33,804 nucleotides of DNA from Nitrospirales bacterium (GCA_012270585.1 JAAXIB010000086.1:1-33804), one strand, 5' to 3'. Shown: positions 1 through 7,972, counted from the first letter of the stretch. Notes: a model not told the origin generated them from the letters alone. A program made the numbers and translations.

Positions 1-388
1 CGATTACTAATGTCGAGAATGACAGACAGGGACAAAAGACAAAGGCAAATACAAATACAAGACCCCGGATTCTCGATCTCTCTTTCTGTCATTCCTGCGA
101 AAGCAGGAATCCAGGGGCGCTTTCTTGACAAGGCGAAGGCAAAGCAAAACCCCTGGATTCTCGATTTAGATCCTCGATTTGGATCCTCGATTACAAATGT
201 CGAGGACAGGCGTCGAGGACAAGCGTCGGGAATGACAGATAAAACGGAGGAAAAAGCAAAGACGCTGGAGCCTCGATTTAGATCCCCGATCTGGTCGGGG
301 ATGGCAGAGGGGCAGGCGAGGAAGAGAAGGAAGTCCTGCGGCATTTATCGATGAATGAGCGAACACAAACCGTTCAACGGTTGGAACA
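1..388. repeat. Repeat-filled spacer with palindromic elements
   Basis: No gene is supported here. The stretch is built from two repeat families. One copy of the 'PAKAGIQ-type' palindrome lies at 88-116, with the perfect inverted repeat ATTCCTGC-GAAA-GCAGGAAT at 91-110. The second family is seen as CCTCGA-9 nt-TCGAGG at 185-205, followed by degenerate copies ending in GGGAATGACAG near 230-236. Related fragments sit at the very start (1-25) and near 270-305. Both families recur at 2895-3262, 3999-4200 and 33070-33100. The open frames crossing this stretch translate the repeats and are not genes. Confidence 0.8.
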
Positions 389-2185
389 ATGACTAAGAAG
401 AAAACGCAAGACCCGGTTCGGCCTTCGAAGCAGACGACGCTTCAACGAATTTTGACCACGACGGTCAATGGCCTGGGCATGGATGCGACCGTGGCCATCC
501 TGAACCAACCCAAAGGGCCGTTGGTGCCTCAGGTGCTCAAAGGGTTTTCCTCCCGCGAGGTTCGCGCCGTGCTCCGGACCCTTTCAGGAGGAGACGGCCT
601 GGGCAACGGTCTTCTCCTGAGTGCCGGGCAGGGAGAGGAGAATGGGGCCCTCCGGCTTCGCATGGTGACGCCCGGTTCGAAGAATCTGTTGGTGATGCTC
701 CTCCGGGACGGGAAAGTGGTCTATGGGGTGCTGGTCGTGGGGAAACAGGAGGGTCGGCAGTTTACCAAGCGTGAAAAAACCACGGTCGGCTCGGCCGCTC
801 ACCGTATCACCGAGCAATTGCGGGAAGCGAAGCTGTTCGATCATTCCGTGCTCCTGACTCGTCCCTGGGTCCTGCCGGAGCCGGCGGACGAGGAACCCGA
901 GCCGGAGGCTGTTGAAGCGACCACGCGAACCTATACCTCGCCCCGGGTCCAGGAACGAGTCGCCGAGCGCTTGACCGAGACGCAGTCTCTGTTGCCGTTC
1001 GATCGGGGCTGGGTCACGTTGTATGATCCGTTGGCCGCATCCCTGGAAGTCCTGGGCTGTGTAGCCGGGCATAAGAAAGAACTGCTGCCGGGACAACGGT
1101 TGTCGTTGAACGAATCCGCTTCGGGTTGGTCGGTGCGGCATCGCAAGCCCCGTGTCGATCAGAACCTGGCCTCCACGCAAGGGCGCTTTCATGATTACAA
1201 ACAGTTGTACCGCGATCGGTTCCGGTGCACGCTCGTGGTGCCCTTTTTCGTCAGGGGGCGCGTGGCCGGTACGCTCACCCTGGCGTCCAAGACGGCCGCC
1301 CAATATGAATCCGCGGAGGCCGAGTCCGGCAAGCTCGAACCGGTCACCACGCAATTGGCCCGGCTTTTTGACGAACCGTCCCTGAATCTCCTGTCTTCCC
1401 CGGAAGCGGCTGCCCCGCCTGCGACAGAGTCGGCGGTCTCCGGCATATCGGAGCCGGTGATCCGGCGACAGGAACGGCAATCGGCCTTGAATGAAGTCAG
1501 CTCCTTCCTCGCCACCGAGATTCGTGAGCCCATGGGCTATATTCGGGCTCAATTGGAGGAAGTGACGGGTGACGGCACCCTCGATTTCGAATCCCAGACG
1601 TCCATCGAGGTGGCCATGCGGGACCTGATGCGGATGGAAAGCCTGCTCAACGATATTCTGGATTTTGCCAAGCCCCTTGCCTTGGACCGGCGTCCTTGCC
1701 ACGTGACCGCCTTGATCGAAGATGCTCTTGCGTTGGTGGCCACGGATCTGAAAGTCAACCGGATCGAGGTCACGAAGGAGTTTCCCGCGCGTCTGGGACA
1801 AGTGCGCTGGGATAAGGAAAAGATCCAGCATGCTTTCCTAAGTATTTTTACGAATGCCCTGGAGGCGATGTCGCCGGGCGGGCATTTGCGGCTTTCCGTG
1901 TCCCCGAAACGCGGGCGCCGGCCTGAAATGGTCATCCGCATCCACAACGACGGCGCCCCGATTCCCGAAGAATTGGGCGAGAAAATTTTTGAACCCTATT
2001 TTACGACGAAACGGTCGGGGACCGGCTTGGGCTTGGCGATGGTGAAAAAAATCGTGGACGAACACGACGGGCACATCGCCATCGACAGTCGCCCGGAGGA
2101 AGGGACGCTGGTCACCATCACCTTGCCGGCCATGCGCCCCAGGCGTCCCTACCGGGGAAGAGGGCGGCCACCGAGGCGGGGATAA
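389..2185 (+). CDS. GAF-domain sensor histidine-kinase-like protein with Thr at the phosphoacceptor position
   Basis: The 598-residue protein has no membrane segment and is probably cytoplasmic. A GAF-like sensor domain covers about residues 190-335. A dimerisation region follows at about 365-440 and a HATPase_c domain at about 470-585. The ATP-binding boxes are intact: N box with N489 (TNALEAM), G1 box N520-D-G, F box FEPYFTTK and G2 box GTGLGL at 544-549. In the H box, the usual HE(I/L)RxP is read as A-T-E-I-R-E-P, so Thr376 stands where the phosphorylated His is expected. The ATPase half therefore looks functional, while autophosphorylation on the usual residue looks impossible. The C terminus is a short Arg/Pro/Gly-rich basic tail. 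No response regulator is adjacent. The ATG at 389 is the first start in frame; its ribosome site is weak. Confidence 0.85.
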   Translation: MTKKKTQDPVRPSKQTTLQRILTTTVNGLGMDATVAILNQPKGPLVPQVLKGFSSREVRAVLRTLSGGDGLGNGLLLSAGQGEENGALRLRMVTPGSKNLLVMLLRDGKVVYGVLVVGKQEGRQFTKREKTTVGSAAHRITEQLREAKLFDHSVLLTRPWVLPEPADEEPEPEAVEATTRTYTSPRVQERVAERLTETQSLLPFDRGWVTLYDPLAASLEVLGCVAGHKKELLPGQRLSLNESASGWSVRHRKPRVDQNLASTQGRFHDYKQLYRDRFRCTLVVPFFVRGRVAGTLTLASKTAAQYESAEAESGKLEPVTTQLARLFDEPSLNLLSSPEAAAPPATESAVSGISEPVIRRQERQSALNEVSSFLATEIREPMGYIRAQLEEVTGDGTLDFESQTSIEVAMRDLMRMESLLNDILDFAKPLALDRRPCHVTALIEDALALVATDLKVNRIEVTKEFPARLGQVRWDKEKIQHAFLSIFTNALEAMSPGGHLRLSVSPKRGRRPEMVIRIHNDGAPIPEELGEKIFEPYFTTKRSGTGLGLAMVKKIVDEHDGHIAIDSRPEEGTLVTITLPAMRPRRPYRGRGRPPRRG

Positions 2186-2263
2186 CGACCGGTGACGCGC
2201 AACGGGCCAAGCCTCCATGCCGGATCCGGCTTCTCGGGGGGGCTGCGATTCTGATACTCGTGC

Positions 2264-2293
2264 TTGACACCTGCGGGTGAAAATGAATAAGAT
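2264..2293 (+). promoter_or_regulatory. Sigma70-type promoter for the small secreted protein
   Basis: A perfect TTGACA lies at 2264-2269 and TAAGAT (4 of 6 matches to TATAAT) at 2288-2293, with an 18-base spacer. Transcription would leave a leader of about 80 bases before the ATG at 2379. Confidence 0.5.
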
Positions 2294-2378
2294 TTACCCT
2301 CTTTGTCCATGTAAACGGTTCAATCGGAAATTCATGTCTTTATCGTCCATAACCTGTCTTAACAAAAGGAGCGAAATT

Positions 2379-2735
2379 ATGAAGAGTATTCGCCTTCTTC
2401 TTATTGCGGTCGCGGGTACTGCCCTGATGGCTTCGGTGGCGTTTGCAAATCCGGGCATGCTGCCTTCACATGCCGGCTATCCTATGACCGAGACGGAATC
2501 GCCGGTTGATGGGACGCGGACAAGCCATGATGCCGGGCAAGCGAATGCCGTTGGTGCCAAAGCATCGATGGCGGCGTCTTCCACCGCCGATGCCTCTTCC
2601 ATGGAAACCGCGAGCGATCCCAACCGTGAGCGGATTAAAACCTCTCAAGGCGCCGGGCGTTTGCCGGAAGTTGAAGGGGCCTTGAACAAGGTGGATATCA
2701 ACCCGGGTGGAGCCACGTCGACCGTCATTAAGTAA
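2379..2735 (+). CDS. Small secreted protein of unknown function
   Basis: The 118-residue protein begins with a clear signal peptide: Lys/Arg near the N terminus, a hydrophobic stretch and an AFA-N cleavage site near residue 22. The mature part is rich in Ala, Ser, Gly and Thr, lacks cysteine and aromatic clusters, and looks mostly disordered. No family was recognised. The ATG at 2379 is chosen because an AAAGGAG ribosome site lies just upstream and the signal peptide begins there; the frame stays open upstream to 2277. It has its own promoter (2264-2293) and a strong terminator (2760-2794), so it is probably a single-gene transcript. Function cannot be inferred beyond export to the periplasm or outside the cell. 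Confidence 0.75.
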   Translation: MKSIRLLLIAVAGTALMASVAFANPGMLPSHAGYPMTETESPVDGTRTSHDAGQANAVGAKASMAASSTADASSMETASDPNRERIKTSQGAGRLPEVEGALNKVDINPGGATSTVIK

Positions 2736-2759
2736 TCGACGCTTTTTTGCATGGATGGA

Positions 2760-2794
2760 GGGAGGCTATCGCTTCGATAGCCTCCCTTTTTTTT
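2760..2794 (+). terminator. Rho-independent terminator
   Basis: A 12-base-pair stem with a 3-base loop (GGGAGGCTATCG, CTT, CGATAGCCTCCC) is followed at once by eight T residues at 2787-2794. It sits 24 bases after the secreted-protein stop codon. Confidence 0.92.
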
Positions 2795-3267
2795 GGGGGG
2801 CCTTTTGCCGAAACAAAAGGACCTCGCCAGGAATCTGCTTTTGACTTTCTGTCATCCCTGTATGTGTTCAGCAATTCGTTGACAGATAAAGCCTCCCGAT
2901 TGCTTTTTCTGTCATCCTTGCCCCCTTGCTGTCATTCCCGCGAAAGCGGGAATCCAGGGTCGTTGTTTTTTGTCTTTGCCTTTTCTGTCATCCTTGCGAA
3001 CGCGAGGATCCAGGGTCTTTCTCCTGCAAAGCGGAGGACAAGCAAAGACTCTGGATTCTTTATAGATTGTCTGGATCCCCGATCGAGTCGGGGACAAGCG
3101 TCGGGAATGACAGAAGGAGGCTTTTTCTGTCATCCTTGCGAACGCGAGGATCCAGGGTCTTTCTCCTCGCAACCGCAGAAAAAACAACGACACTGGATCC
3201 TCGATTACAAACGTCAAGGACAGGCTTCGATCGGGAATCCAGGGGTTACGCCTTCGGCTAACCCGAC
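2795..3267. repeat. Cluster of palindromic repeats
   Basis: This gene-free stretch is mostly repeats. Direct-oriented copies of the family beginning GTCATYCYTGCGAA lie at 2931-2959 (perfect arms ATTCCCGC-GAAA-GCGGGAAT), 2987-3015 and 3129-3157. Inverse-oriented remnants (CTGGATTCTT, GGGAATGACAG) lie near 3050-3115. A copy of the CTCGATTACAAA family is near 3197-3222. A different hairpin, GGGTTACGCC-TTC-GGCTAACCC, at 3244-3263 runs into the glutaredoxin stop codon. Its flank GTAGGTCGGGTTAGC (minus strand) is repeated at 11692-11706. The overlapping open frames are translated repeats. Confidence 0.85.
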
Positions 3268-3594
3268 CTACTCCGGCTGAAAGGCTTTTTCCAGGACCGG
3301 TTTCAGTTCCCCCTTCGACTGCATGGGACCGAGGACGTCGGTGTCGCCGTAGAATTGGCCGTTGATGAACACCTTGGGCAGGGTCGGCCAGTTGGTCATT
3401 TGCGTGAGGACTTCGCGTTTTTCCGGATTTTCCAACACGTTGATGATTTCGTAGGGGTATCCGAATTGATCGAAAAACTCCATCGTTTCGACGGTAAAGC
3501 CGCATTGGGGCGCGGTCTTGGTCCCTTTCCCATAAATGAGGATTTTATGTTCTTGCAATTCCCGTTGAATCTCTTCTTCGATGGGATGTGCCAT
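3268..3594 (-). CDS. grxD: Grx4-type monothiol glutaredoxin, CGFT variant
   Basis: The 108-residue protein matches the single-domain monothiol glutaredoxins that hold and transfer [2Fe-2S] clusters with glutathione and BolA partners. The KGTK motif is at 23-26, the active-site cysteine is C31 and the cis-proline segment is WPTLPK. The usual CGFS signature is C-G-F-T here, a conservative Ser-to-Thr change. The C-terminal GGxD-like motif reads YGDTDVL. It lies 14 bases behind bolA on the same strand. An AGGAGG ribosome site overlaps the bolA stop codon (TAGGAGG), so the two are probably cotranscribed and translationally linked. The likely role is iron-sulfur cluster delivery or iron sensing in the cytoplasm. 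Confidence 0.93.
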   Translation of the reverse strand: MAHPIEEEIQRELQEHKILIYGKGTKTAPQCGFTVETMEFFDQFGYPYEIINVLENPEKREVLTQMTNWPTLPKVFINGQFYGDTDVLGPMQSKGELKPVLEKAFQPE

Positions 3595-3608
3595 ACCGTG
3601 TGTCCCTC

Positions 3609-3848
3609 CTATGAGCCATCCGTTGTTTCAGCCGTCAGTTCAAGCGCATGGATGCGGCCGTCTTTCAGCGGCTCGTCCAGGGCTTGATAAATGAGACGGT
3701 GGCGATCTAATACATTTTTCCCTTTGAACAGATCCGACACCACCCGGACGTTCAAGTGATCCATGGTGCCCGTGCGGTCCGTGACGCTGACTTGGGCATC
3801 GGTCAAGACCTGCCGAACGTATTCCGTGATGGTTTGCGGGGTAATCAT
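3609..3848 (-). CDS. bolA: BolA-family protein
   Basis: The 79-residue protein carries the BolA core: a conserved F-x-G-K segment (LFKGKN), the RHR-type motif DRHRLIYQAL and the C-terminal IHALEL segment with its cluster-ligand histidine. BolA proteins form [2Fe-2S]-bridged heterodimers with monothiol glutaredoxins, and such a glutaredoxin is the next gene. The ATG at 3848 (MITPQ) is preferred. The frame extends to a GTG at 3875, but those nine extra residues do not resemble the family, and AGGGAA lies 11 bases before the ATG. The stop codon TAG forms part of the next gene's ribosome site. Confidence 0.9.
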   Translation of the reverse strand: MITPQTITEYVRQVLTDAQVSVTDRTGTMDHLNVRVVSDLFKGKNVLDRHRLIYQALDEPLKDGRIHALELTAETTDGS

Positions 3849-4224
3849 GATGTGGCGGCTTCCCTGTCGAGGCACGTTTCAGCCGAAACCCATGATACTC
3901 AAGCCCTCGCGGTTCCGCAATAACACCGGCTTTCCCAATCTGTTGTAGGCGCGCCGTTTCATGGCGCTGTGTTTTTTCTTTTGCCTTTATCTTTGTTTGT
4001 CATCCCCGACCACGATCGGGGATCCAGGGCTTTTGTTTTTCCTTCGTCCGTGAGGAGCAAGACCCTGGATTCCCGCTTTCGCGGGAATGACAGCAAGGGG
4101 GCAAGGAGGACAGATAAAACAATCGGGAGACTTTGTCTGTCAACGCATGAGTGAACATTTATAATCCCCGACCTTGATCGGGGACGAATCCAGCGTCCCT
4201 CGTCAATCTGGCCGGTCCCCTTCT
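3849..4224. repeat. Spacer with a facing pair of palindromic repeats
   Basis: No gene is seen between bolA and the esterase. 3999-4029 is a forward copy of the GTCATCC...GATCCAGGG family, with stem CATCCCCGA/ATCGGGGAT-like arms. 4063-4091 is an inverted copy, with arms ATTCCCGC-TTTC-GCGGGAAT. Together they make a facing pair of the kind seen in REP/BIME arrays. A further partial copy with arms CCCCGA/TCGGGG lies near 4164-4183. The first 110 bases hold the upstream region of bolA; no convincing promoter was found in it. Confidence 0.75.
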
Positions 4225-4953
4225 TCATCTTGCCCCGCAGGCGCTCGTCACAAACAGGCCGAGTTGTTCCATCACCGAGAGGGGAAGTTCATGTCCTCCC
4301 CGAAATTCCGACCAGGTCACGGCCAGCCCGTGCCGGATCAGGGTGTCCTTGAGTTGCATCGCCGTGTCGTGAGGGAGTAAGGGGTCGTCCGTGCCATGGC
4401 TCTGAAACACGGGGAGCCCCTTGCGAGTGGGCCATCGTGCTTCCCATTCGGGTCTCGCAATGATGCTTCCCGACAGGATGATGAGTCCGGCAAATGCGCG
4501 GGGACTTCGCAGGACCGTATCGCAGGCCAACATCGCGCCTTGAGAGAACCCGCCGAGGAAGACGCGATTTCGGGAAAGGCCTTCATACCGGTCGAGGTCG
4601 TCCAGCATGGCGAACACGCGCTCGTGGGCTGCCGCCAGCCCGTCGGGCACCGCGTCGATGTCACGCTCGCGCCCCTGAGCCACGTGCAGCGCGATCAGGT
4701 CCGTGTCGAGCATCCACCACGCCCGTCCATCGGGCAGGCCTTGATCCAGCTTCAGGGGAGCGACGGGGAACATGAAACGCACGTCGTCCGGGACCCGCAG
4801 CGTTCGCCACAACGAAACCAGGTCGTCCCCGGGTGCTCCGAAGCCGTGCAGGAGAATGACCACGGGCCCGTTCCCGCCGCCTTCGCGGTCCGGTCCGCCT
4901 GCGATGTGGACGTCGAGCCCCCCGTACGTTTGCATGCGCATCGGTATCGACAT
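4225..4953 (-). CDS. Carboxylesterase/phospholipase-like alpha/beta hydrolase
   Basis: The 242-residue protein is an alpha/beta hydrolase of the carboxylesterase/acyl-protein-thioesterase group. The oxyanion loop is LLHGFGA (residues 35-40). The nucleophile is S137 in GFSQG, the acid D190 in GTDDPLLP and the base H221 in GGHELP, so the triad is complete. It should hydrolyse short-chain acyl esters in the cytoplasm; the natural substrate cannot be read from the sequence. No signal peptide is seen. It begins 11 bases after the 57-residue zinc-ribbon gene on the same strand, so the two are probably cotranscribed. Alternative starts at Met5 and Met7 are possible. Confidence 0.88.
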   Translation of the reverse strand: MSIPMRMQTYGGLDVHIAGGPDREGGGNGPVVILLHGFGAPGDDLVSLWRTLRVPDDVRFMFPVAPLKLDQGLPDGRAWWMLDTDLIALHVAQGRERDIDAVPDGLAAAHERVFAMLDDLDRYEGLSRNRVFLGGFSQGAMLACDTVLRSPRAFAGLIILSGSIIARPEWEARWPTRKGLPVFQSHGTDDPLLPHDTAMQLKDTLIRHGLAVTWSEFRGGHELPLSVMEQLGLFVTSACGAR

Positions 4954-4964
4954 CCGGCCGAGCG

Positions 4965-5138
4965 TTAATGGCCCATCTTGGGCGCGCCGGCATTAGCGCC
5001 TTCGGTCACGAGCGGGATGCGCAGCACTTGTTGGCAGTGGTTACAGGAGACCCGGAGGGTATCCTTGTTTGAACGGTCGATGTCCTGTTCCTTGATCCAG
5101 AACAGTTTTTCACATTTCGGACATTTTCTCACGAGCAT
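4965..5138 (-). CDS. Small zinc-ribbon protein (57 aa)
   Basis: This short gene is easily missed. It encodes 57 residues beginning MLVRKCPKCEKLFWIKEQ and ending in a Gly/Ala-rich tail. Two CxxC knuckles, CPKC (residues 6-9) and CNHC (32-35), are spaced like a single zinc ribbon. The start at 5138 has AGGAAAG 11 bases upstream. The only downstream neighbour on the strand is the esterase, 11 bases away. Zinc ribbons of this size usually bind nucleic acid or a protein partner; the specific role is unknown. The open frame on the plus strand at 4978-5208 is its antisense shadow. Confidence 0.75.
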   Translation of the reverse strand: MLVRKCPKCEKLFWIKEQDIDRSNKDTLRVSCNHCQQVLRIPLVTEGANAGAPKMGH

Positions 5139-5252
5139 GGGTATGGTGGCTTTCCTGGTTGTCGGGACGAACGCCTGCCTCGACGGGTGTCCGGCCGCCT
5201 GCTGGTAATTGCAAACGATTTAGTGTAATACAAATGGGCTGCCGTTCTCTAC

Positions 5253-5675
5253 ATGATCACCTATGCCGACCATAAGAATTTTGACCCTGCCCTCCTGGTG
5301 CCCCTGTTCGAGCAATCGCTCTGGGCTCAGGGGAGGACCGTGGCCGAGACGACCCACATGGTCCGGCAGACCGATCTGTTCATCACGGCGTGGGACGGCG
5401 GCCGGCTCATCGGGTGTGGACGGGTTCTGACCGATTACGTGTATCGCGCCTCCATCTGGGACGTCATCGTCGATGCGGCGTACCAGGGACAGGAGGTGGG
5501 TACGGCCATCATGCATCGGATCCTGAACCATCCGGCTCTTCAACGCGTCGAGCTGTTCTGGCTCTGCACTCGCGACAAGCAAACATTTTATGAAACGCTC
5601 GGCTTCAGTGCCAAGGAACAGACCGGCATGGTGTGGGATCGACGGACACAATCCCTGCGTCGCGACGGAGTTTGA
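5253..5675 (+). CDS. GNAT-family N-acetyltransferase
   Basis: The 140-residue protein has the GNAT fold signature. Motif A at about residues 70-88 reads VIVDAAYQGQEVGTAIM, with the Q-G-Q-E-V-G acetyl-CoA pyrophosphate loop. Motif B, with FYETLGF (about 112-118), is typical of the C-terminal half. It should transfer an acetyl group from acetyl-CoA to an amine; the substrate is not predictable. The ATG at 5253 fits the family's length. It is not clearly in an operon: the ZIP transporter downstream is convergent, with stop codons 16 bases apart. Confidence 0.88.
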   Translation: MITYADHKNFDPALLVPLFEQSLWAQGRTVAETTHMVRQTDLFITAWDGGRLIGCGRVLTDYVYRASIWDVIVDAAYQGQEVGTAIMHRILNHPALQRVELFWLCTRDKQTFYETLGFSAKEQTGMVWDRRTQSLRRDGV

Positions 5676-5691
5676 TGAGACCGCCGGGCCG

Positions 5692-6531
5692 CTACCCGCC
5701 GAACTCATGACCGGAGAAGGGTGCGATAGAGCGAAGCAGGTATGCGAGGGCGATTCCCGCGAAGAAGGCCAGCGTGAGCTTGGCGCGGTCATGGCTGTGG
5801 AAATGCACTTCCGGGAGCAGGTCGCTCAGGGCAATACACAGTAACGCGCCGGCTGCAAACGCCAGCGCGGCTCCGACCACGTATTCCTCCCACTGCCCGA
5901 GCAGTCCCACGCCCCAAAACGTCAAAAACGCCGCCGCCGGGCAGATCAGGGAAAACAGGACATTGACCATGACCCGCCGGTGCTCACTGAAGCCTGCGGC
6001 CCGCATCGTACCGGTAATGGAGAGGGCATCAAGAGGTTTATGGAGGACAATGGCCAAAAACACGCCAAGACTGAGACTCATGACACCGGCTTCGGCCCTG
6101 ATGCTGGTCCCCAACGTCACCCCTTCCGTCACCGTGTGCAGCCCCAGGCCGGCGGTGAGCCCGGCCCAACTCATCGGATTCACCGCGACGTACCCATGCG
6201 CGTCATGGTCGTGCGTGCCGTCATCCACGTGACTGAAGTCATGCTGGTGAAAGGAGAAGACCCGCAACAGCACCACCATCAGAACGGTGCCCACCAGCAT
6301 CCACCACACCGCTGTTTCAGCGGGATGCTCGTCGGGAATCTCCGTCATGCCGTGCGGCAGGAGATAATACAGGGCGACGCAGAGAATCACACCCGCCACA
6401 AAACTCGTCACCATCTGGGTGCGGGTGTGCGTCAACCGGAAGACGGACGGCAGCCATCCCCCGAACAGGGACACGGCGATGATGGCGACGGAGTATTCCG
6501 TCAGCAGCAGCAGGGAATCAGCTTGATCCAT
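5692..6531 (-). CDS. ZIP-family divalent metal transporter
   Basis: The 279-residue inner-membrane protein has about eight hydrophobic segments. The metal-binding helices are visible as GLHTVTEG (H132, E136) and HKPLDAL (H164, D168), the ZIP hallmark on helices 4 and 5. A His/Asp-rich cytoplasmic loop with FHQHDFSH and HDHDAHG lies at 95-112, as expected for zinc handling. A second short His cluster (HFHSHD) is at 243-248. It probably imports or balances Zn2+ and perhaps other divalent metals. No regulator or Zur-like site was recognised nearby. It is transcribed divergently from anmK across a 280-base spacer in which no other gene was found. Confidence 0.9.
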   Translation of the reverse strand: MDQADSLLLLTEYSVAIIAVSLFGGWLPSVFRLTHTRTQMVTSFVAGVILCVALYYLLPHGMTEIPDEHPAETAVWWMLVGTVLMVVLLRVFSFHQHDFSHVDDGTHDHDAHGYVAVNPMSWAGLTAGLGLHTVTEGVTLGTSIRAEAGVMSLSLGVFLAIVLHKPLDALSITGTMRAAGFSEHRRVMVNVLFSLICPAAAFLTFWGVGLLGQWEEYVVGAALAFAAGALLCIALSDLLPEVHFHSHDRAKLTLAFFAGIALAYLLRSIAPFSGHEFGG

Positions 6532-6811
6532 GACGGCTCACGATCGCGCAACTCGAGGGAATCGTCGGGATTGCCGAGAAGACGTTCCCGGAGATGATCG
6601 GCAAGCGTGTCGGAGTAAGCATCATCAGCCGAAAGTAATACCCGTTCAGCCCCCGCAGGTCAAGAAGGACGCACGGGTCATGGGCCGGCGCTCCGGTCTT
6701 GACGGTATCATTCACCCGCCGAGTGCAGTATGATTTGATGCGCGTGTCGGAATCCGTCCACGATGCAGCCCGGTCGTTGGAAGGAAAGAGCCGGGAGGCC
6801 GGAGAACTTCT

Positions 6812-7972
6812 ATGAAATGCCTTGGATTGATGGCGGGGACCTCGATGGATGGCGTGGATTGCGCCATCGTGGACGTGAGGCCCGGCCGCTCCACCTTGAG
6901 GATTACGCTGCTCGCTCACCGGACGCGCCCGTACCCGCCGGCGCTGCGCGAGCAGATCCTGTCGCTGCTCCGCACCGGCACGGTGGAAGCGGTCTGCCGT
7001 CTGCACGTGGCCGTGGGGGAGGTGTTCGCCCGCGTGGCCAACCGGACCGTCCGGCAGGCGAAGCTGTCGGCCCAGGACATCGCCGTCATCGGCTCTCACG
7101 GACAAACCGTGTGGCACGGCCCTCAGCGGGTGTCGATGCGCGGCGTCGGATCAATCCGGTCTTCGTTGCAGATTGGCGATCCGTCGGTCATTGCCGAGCG
7201 CACGGGGATCACGACCGTCGCCGATTTTCGTGCCCGGGATCTGGCGGTGGGCGGAGAAGGGGCGCCGTTGACGCCGTACGTGCATTATCACGTGTTTCAG
7301 TCCCGCAGGAAGTCGCGGCTGATCGTCAATCTCGGCGGCATTGCGAACGTGACCTGGTTGCCGCGTGGCGGTGGGCTTCAGGACGTGGTCGCGTTTGACG
7401 TGGGTCCCTGTAACCTGCTGCTGGATGGGTTGCTGGCGCACGCCACGCACGGGCAACAGTCGATCGATCGGAACGGGGCCCTGGCCGCTCGCGGACGCGA
7501 GCAGGACGTGCTCGTGCATGAACTCCTGCGACATCCGTTCTTTGCGCGGCAACCCCCGAAATCCACGGGGCGGGAAGAATTCGGTGAACGCTACATCCAA
7601 CACGTCCGGCGGGTCGCCGCACGACACAACCTGTCGTTGGAAGATACGCTGGCGTCGGGTTGTGCCGGTATTGCGCGAACGGTTCGCGAGTCCGGGTCCT
7701 GGGCGGTTGACGAGGTGATCGCTGCCGGCGGCGGCGTGCGGAATCGAGGGCTCCTGGGGGCCCTGAAACGGGAATTCGGGCCGGATCGCGTCATGTCCAT
7801 GGACCAGGCCGGTGTCAATGGCAAGGCGTTGGAAGCCATGGCCTTTGCGGTGTTGGCCTATGAGACCGTCAGGGGCGTGCCGGCCAACCTGCCTTGGGTC
7901 ACCGGCGCGAAGTCGCCCGTCGTGCTGGGTACGGTGACCCCGGGTCGTACTCCATTGGCGTTCAAAACCTAG
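6812..7972 (+). CDS. anmK: Anhydro-N-acetylmuramic acid kinase
   Basis: The 386-residue protein has the standard AnmK length and motifs: GTSMDGVD at 9-16, SHGQTVWH, the phosphate loop NLGGIANVTWL, and AAGGGVRNRGLL toward the C terminus. AnmK uses ATP and water to convert 1,6-anhydro-N-acetylmuramate to MurNAc-6-phosphate in peptidoglycan recycling. The segment usually written FDTGPGN reads FDVGPCN here, a mild deviation. The ATG has GGAG seven bases upstream. The next gene follows after 16 bases and is probably cotranscribed. No other recycling gene (murQ, nagZ) is in the window. Confidence 0.93.
   Translation: MKCLGLMAGTSMDGVDCAIVDVRPGRSTLRITLLAHRTRPYPPALREQILSLLRTGTVEAVCRLHVAVGEVFARVANRTVRQAKLSAQDIAVIGSHGQTVWHGPQRVSMRGVGSIRSSLQIGDPSVIAERTGITTVADFRARDLAVGGEGAPLTPYVHYHVFQSRRKSRLIVNLGGIANVTWLPRGGGLQDVVAFDVGPCNLLLDGLLAHATHGQQSIDRNGALAARGREQDVLVHELLRHPFFARQPPKSTGREEFGERYIQHVRRVAARHNLSLEDTLASGCAGIARTVRESGSWAVDEVIAAGGGVRNRGLLGALKREFGPDRVMSMDQAGVNGKALEAMAFAVLAYETVRGVPANLPWVTGAKSPVVLGTVTPGRTPLAFKT

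Noticed and set aside
10-354. Open frame of 114 codons
   Set aside because: It translates palindromic repeats (the FxVIPAKAGIQ-type peptide) and has no ribosome site or family match.
584-1831. 415-codon minus-strand frame
   Set aside because: It is antisense to the sensor kinase gene, with no domain match.
3244-3263. Terminator for the grx operon
   Set aside because: The hairpin is good but there is no T-tract on the minus-strand side, so it is listed as a repeat.
2747-3505. Several overlapping frames on both strands between the terminator and grx
   Set aside because: They are translated repeat copies; one on the minus strand also runs through grx out of frame.
2900-4200. CRISPR array
   Set aside because: Repeats are palindromic, unevenly spaced, in both orientations and of several families; there are no regular spacers and no cas genes.
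4396-4968. 190-codon plus-strand frame
   Set aside because: It is antisense to the esterase, whose full catalytic triad proves the other strand.
6518-7117. 199-codon minus-strand frame across the ZIP-anmK spacer
   Set aside because: Most of it is antisense to anmK, and the spacer part shows no motif. The 280-base spacer was left without a gene.
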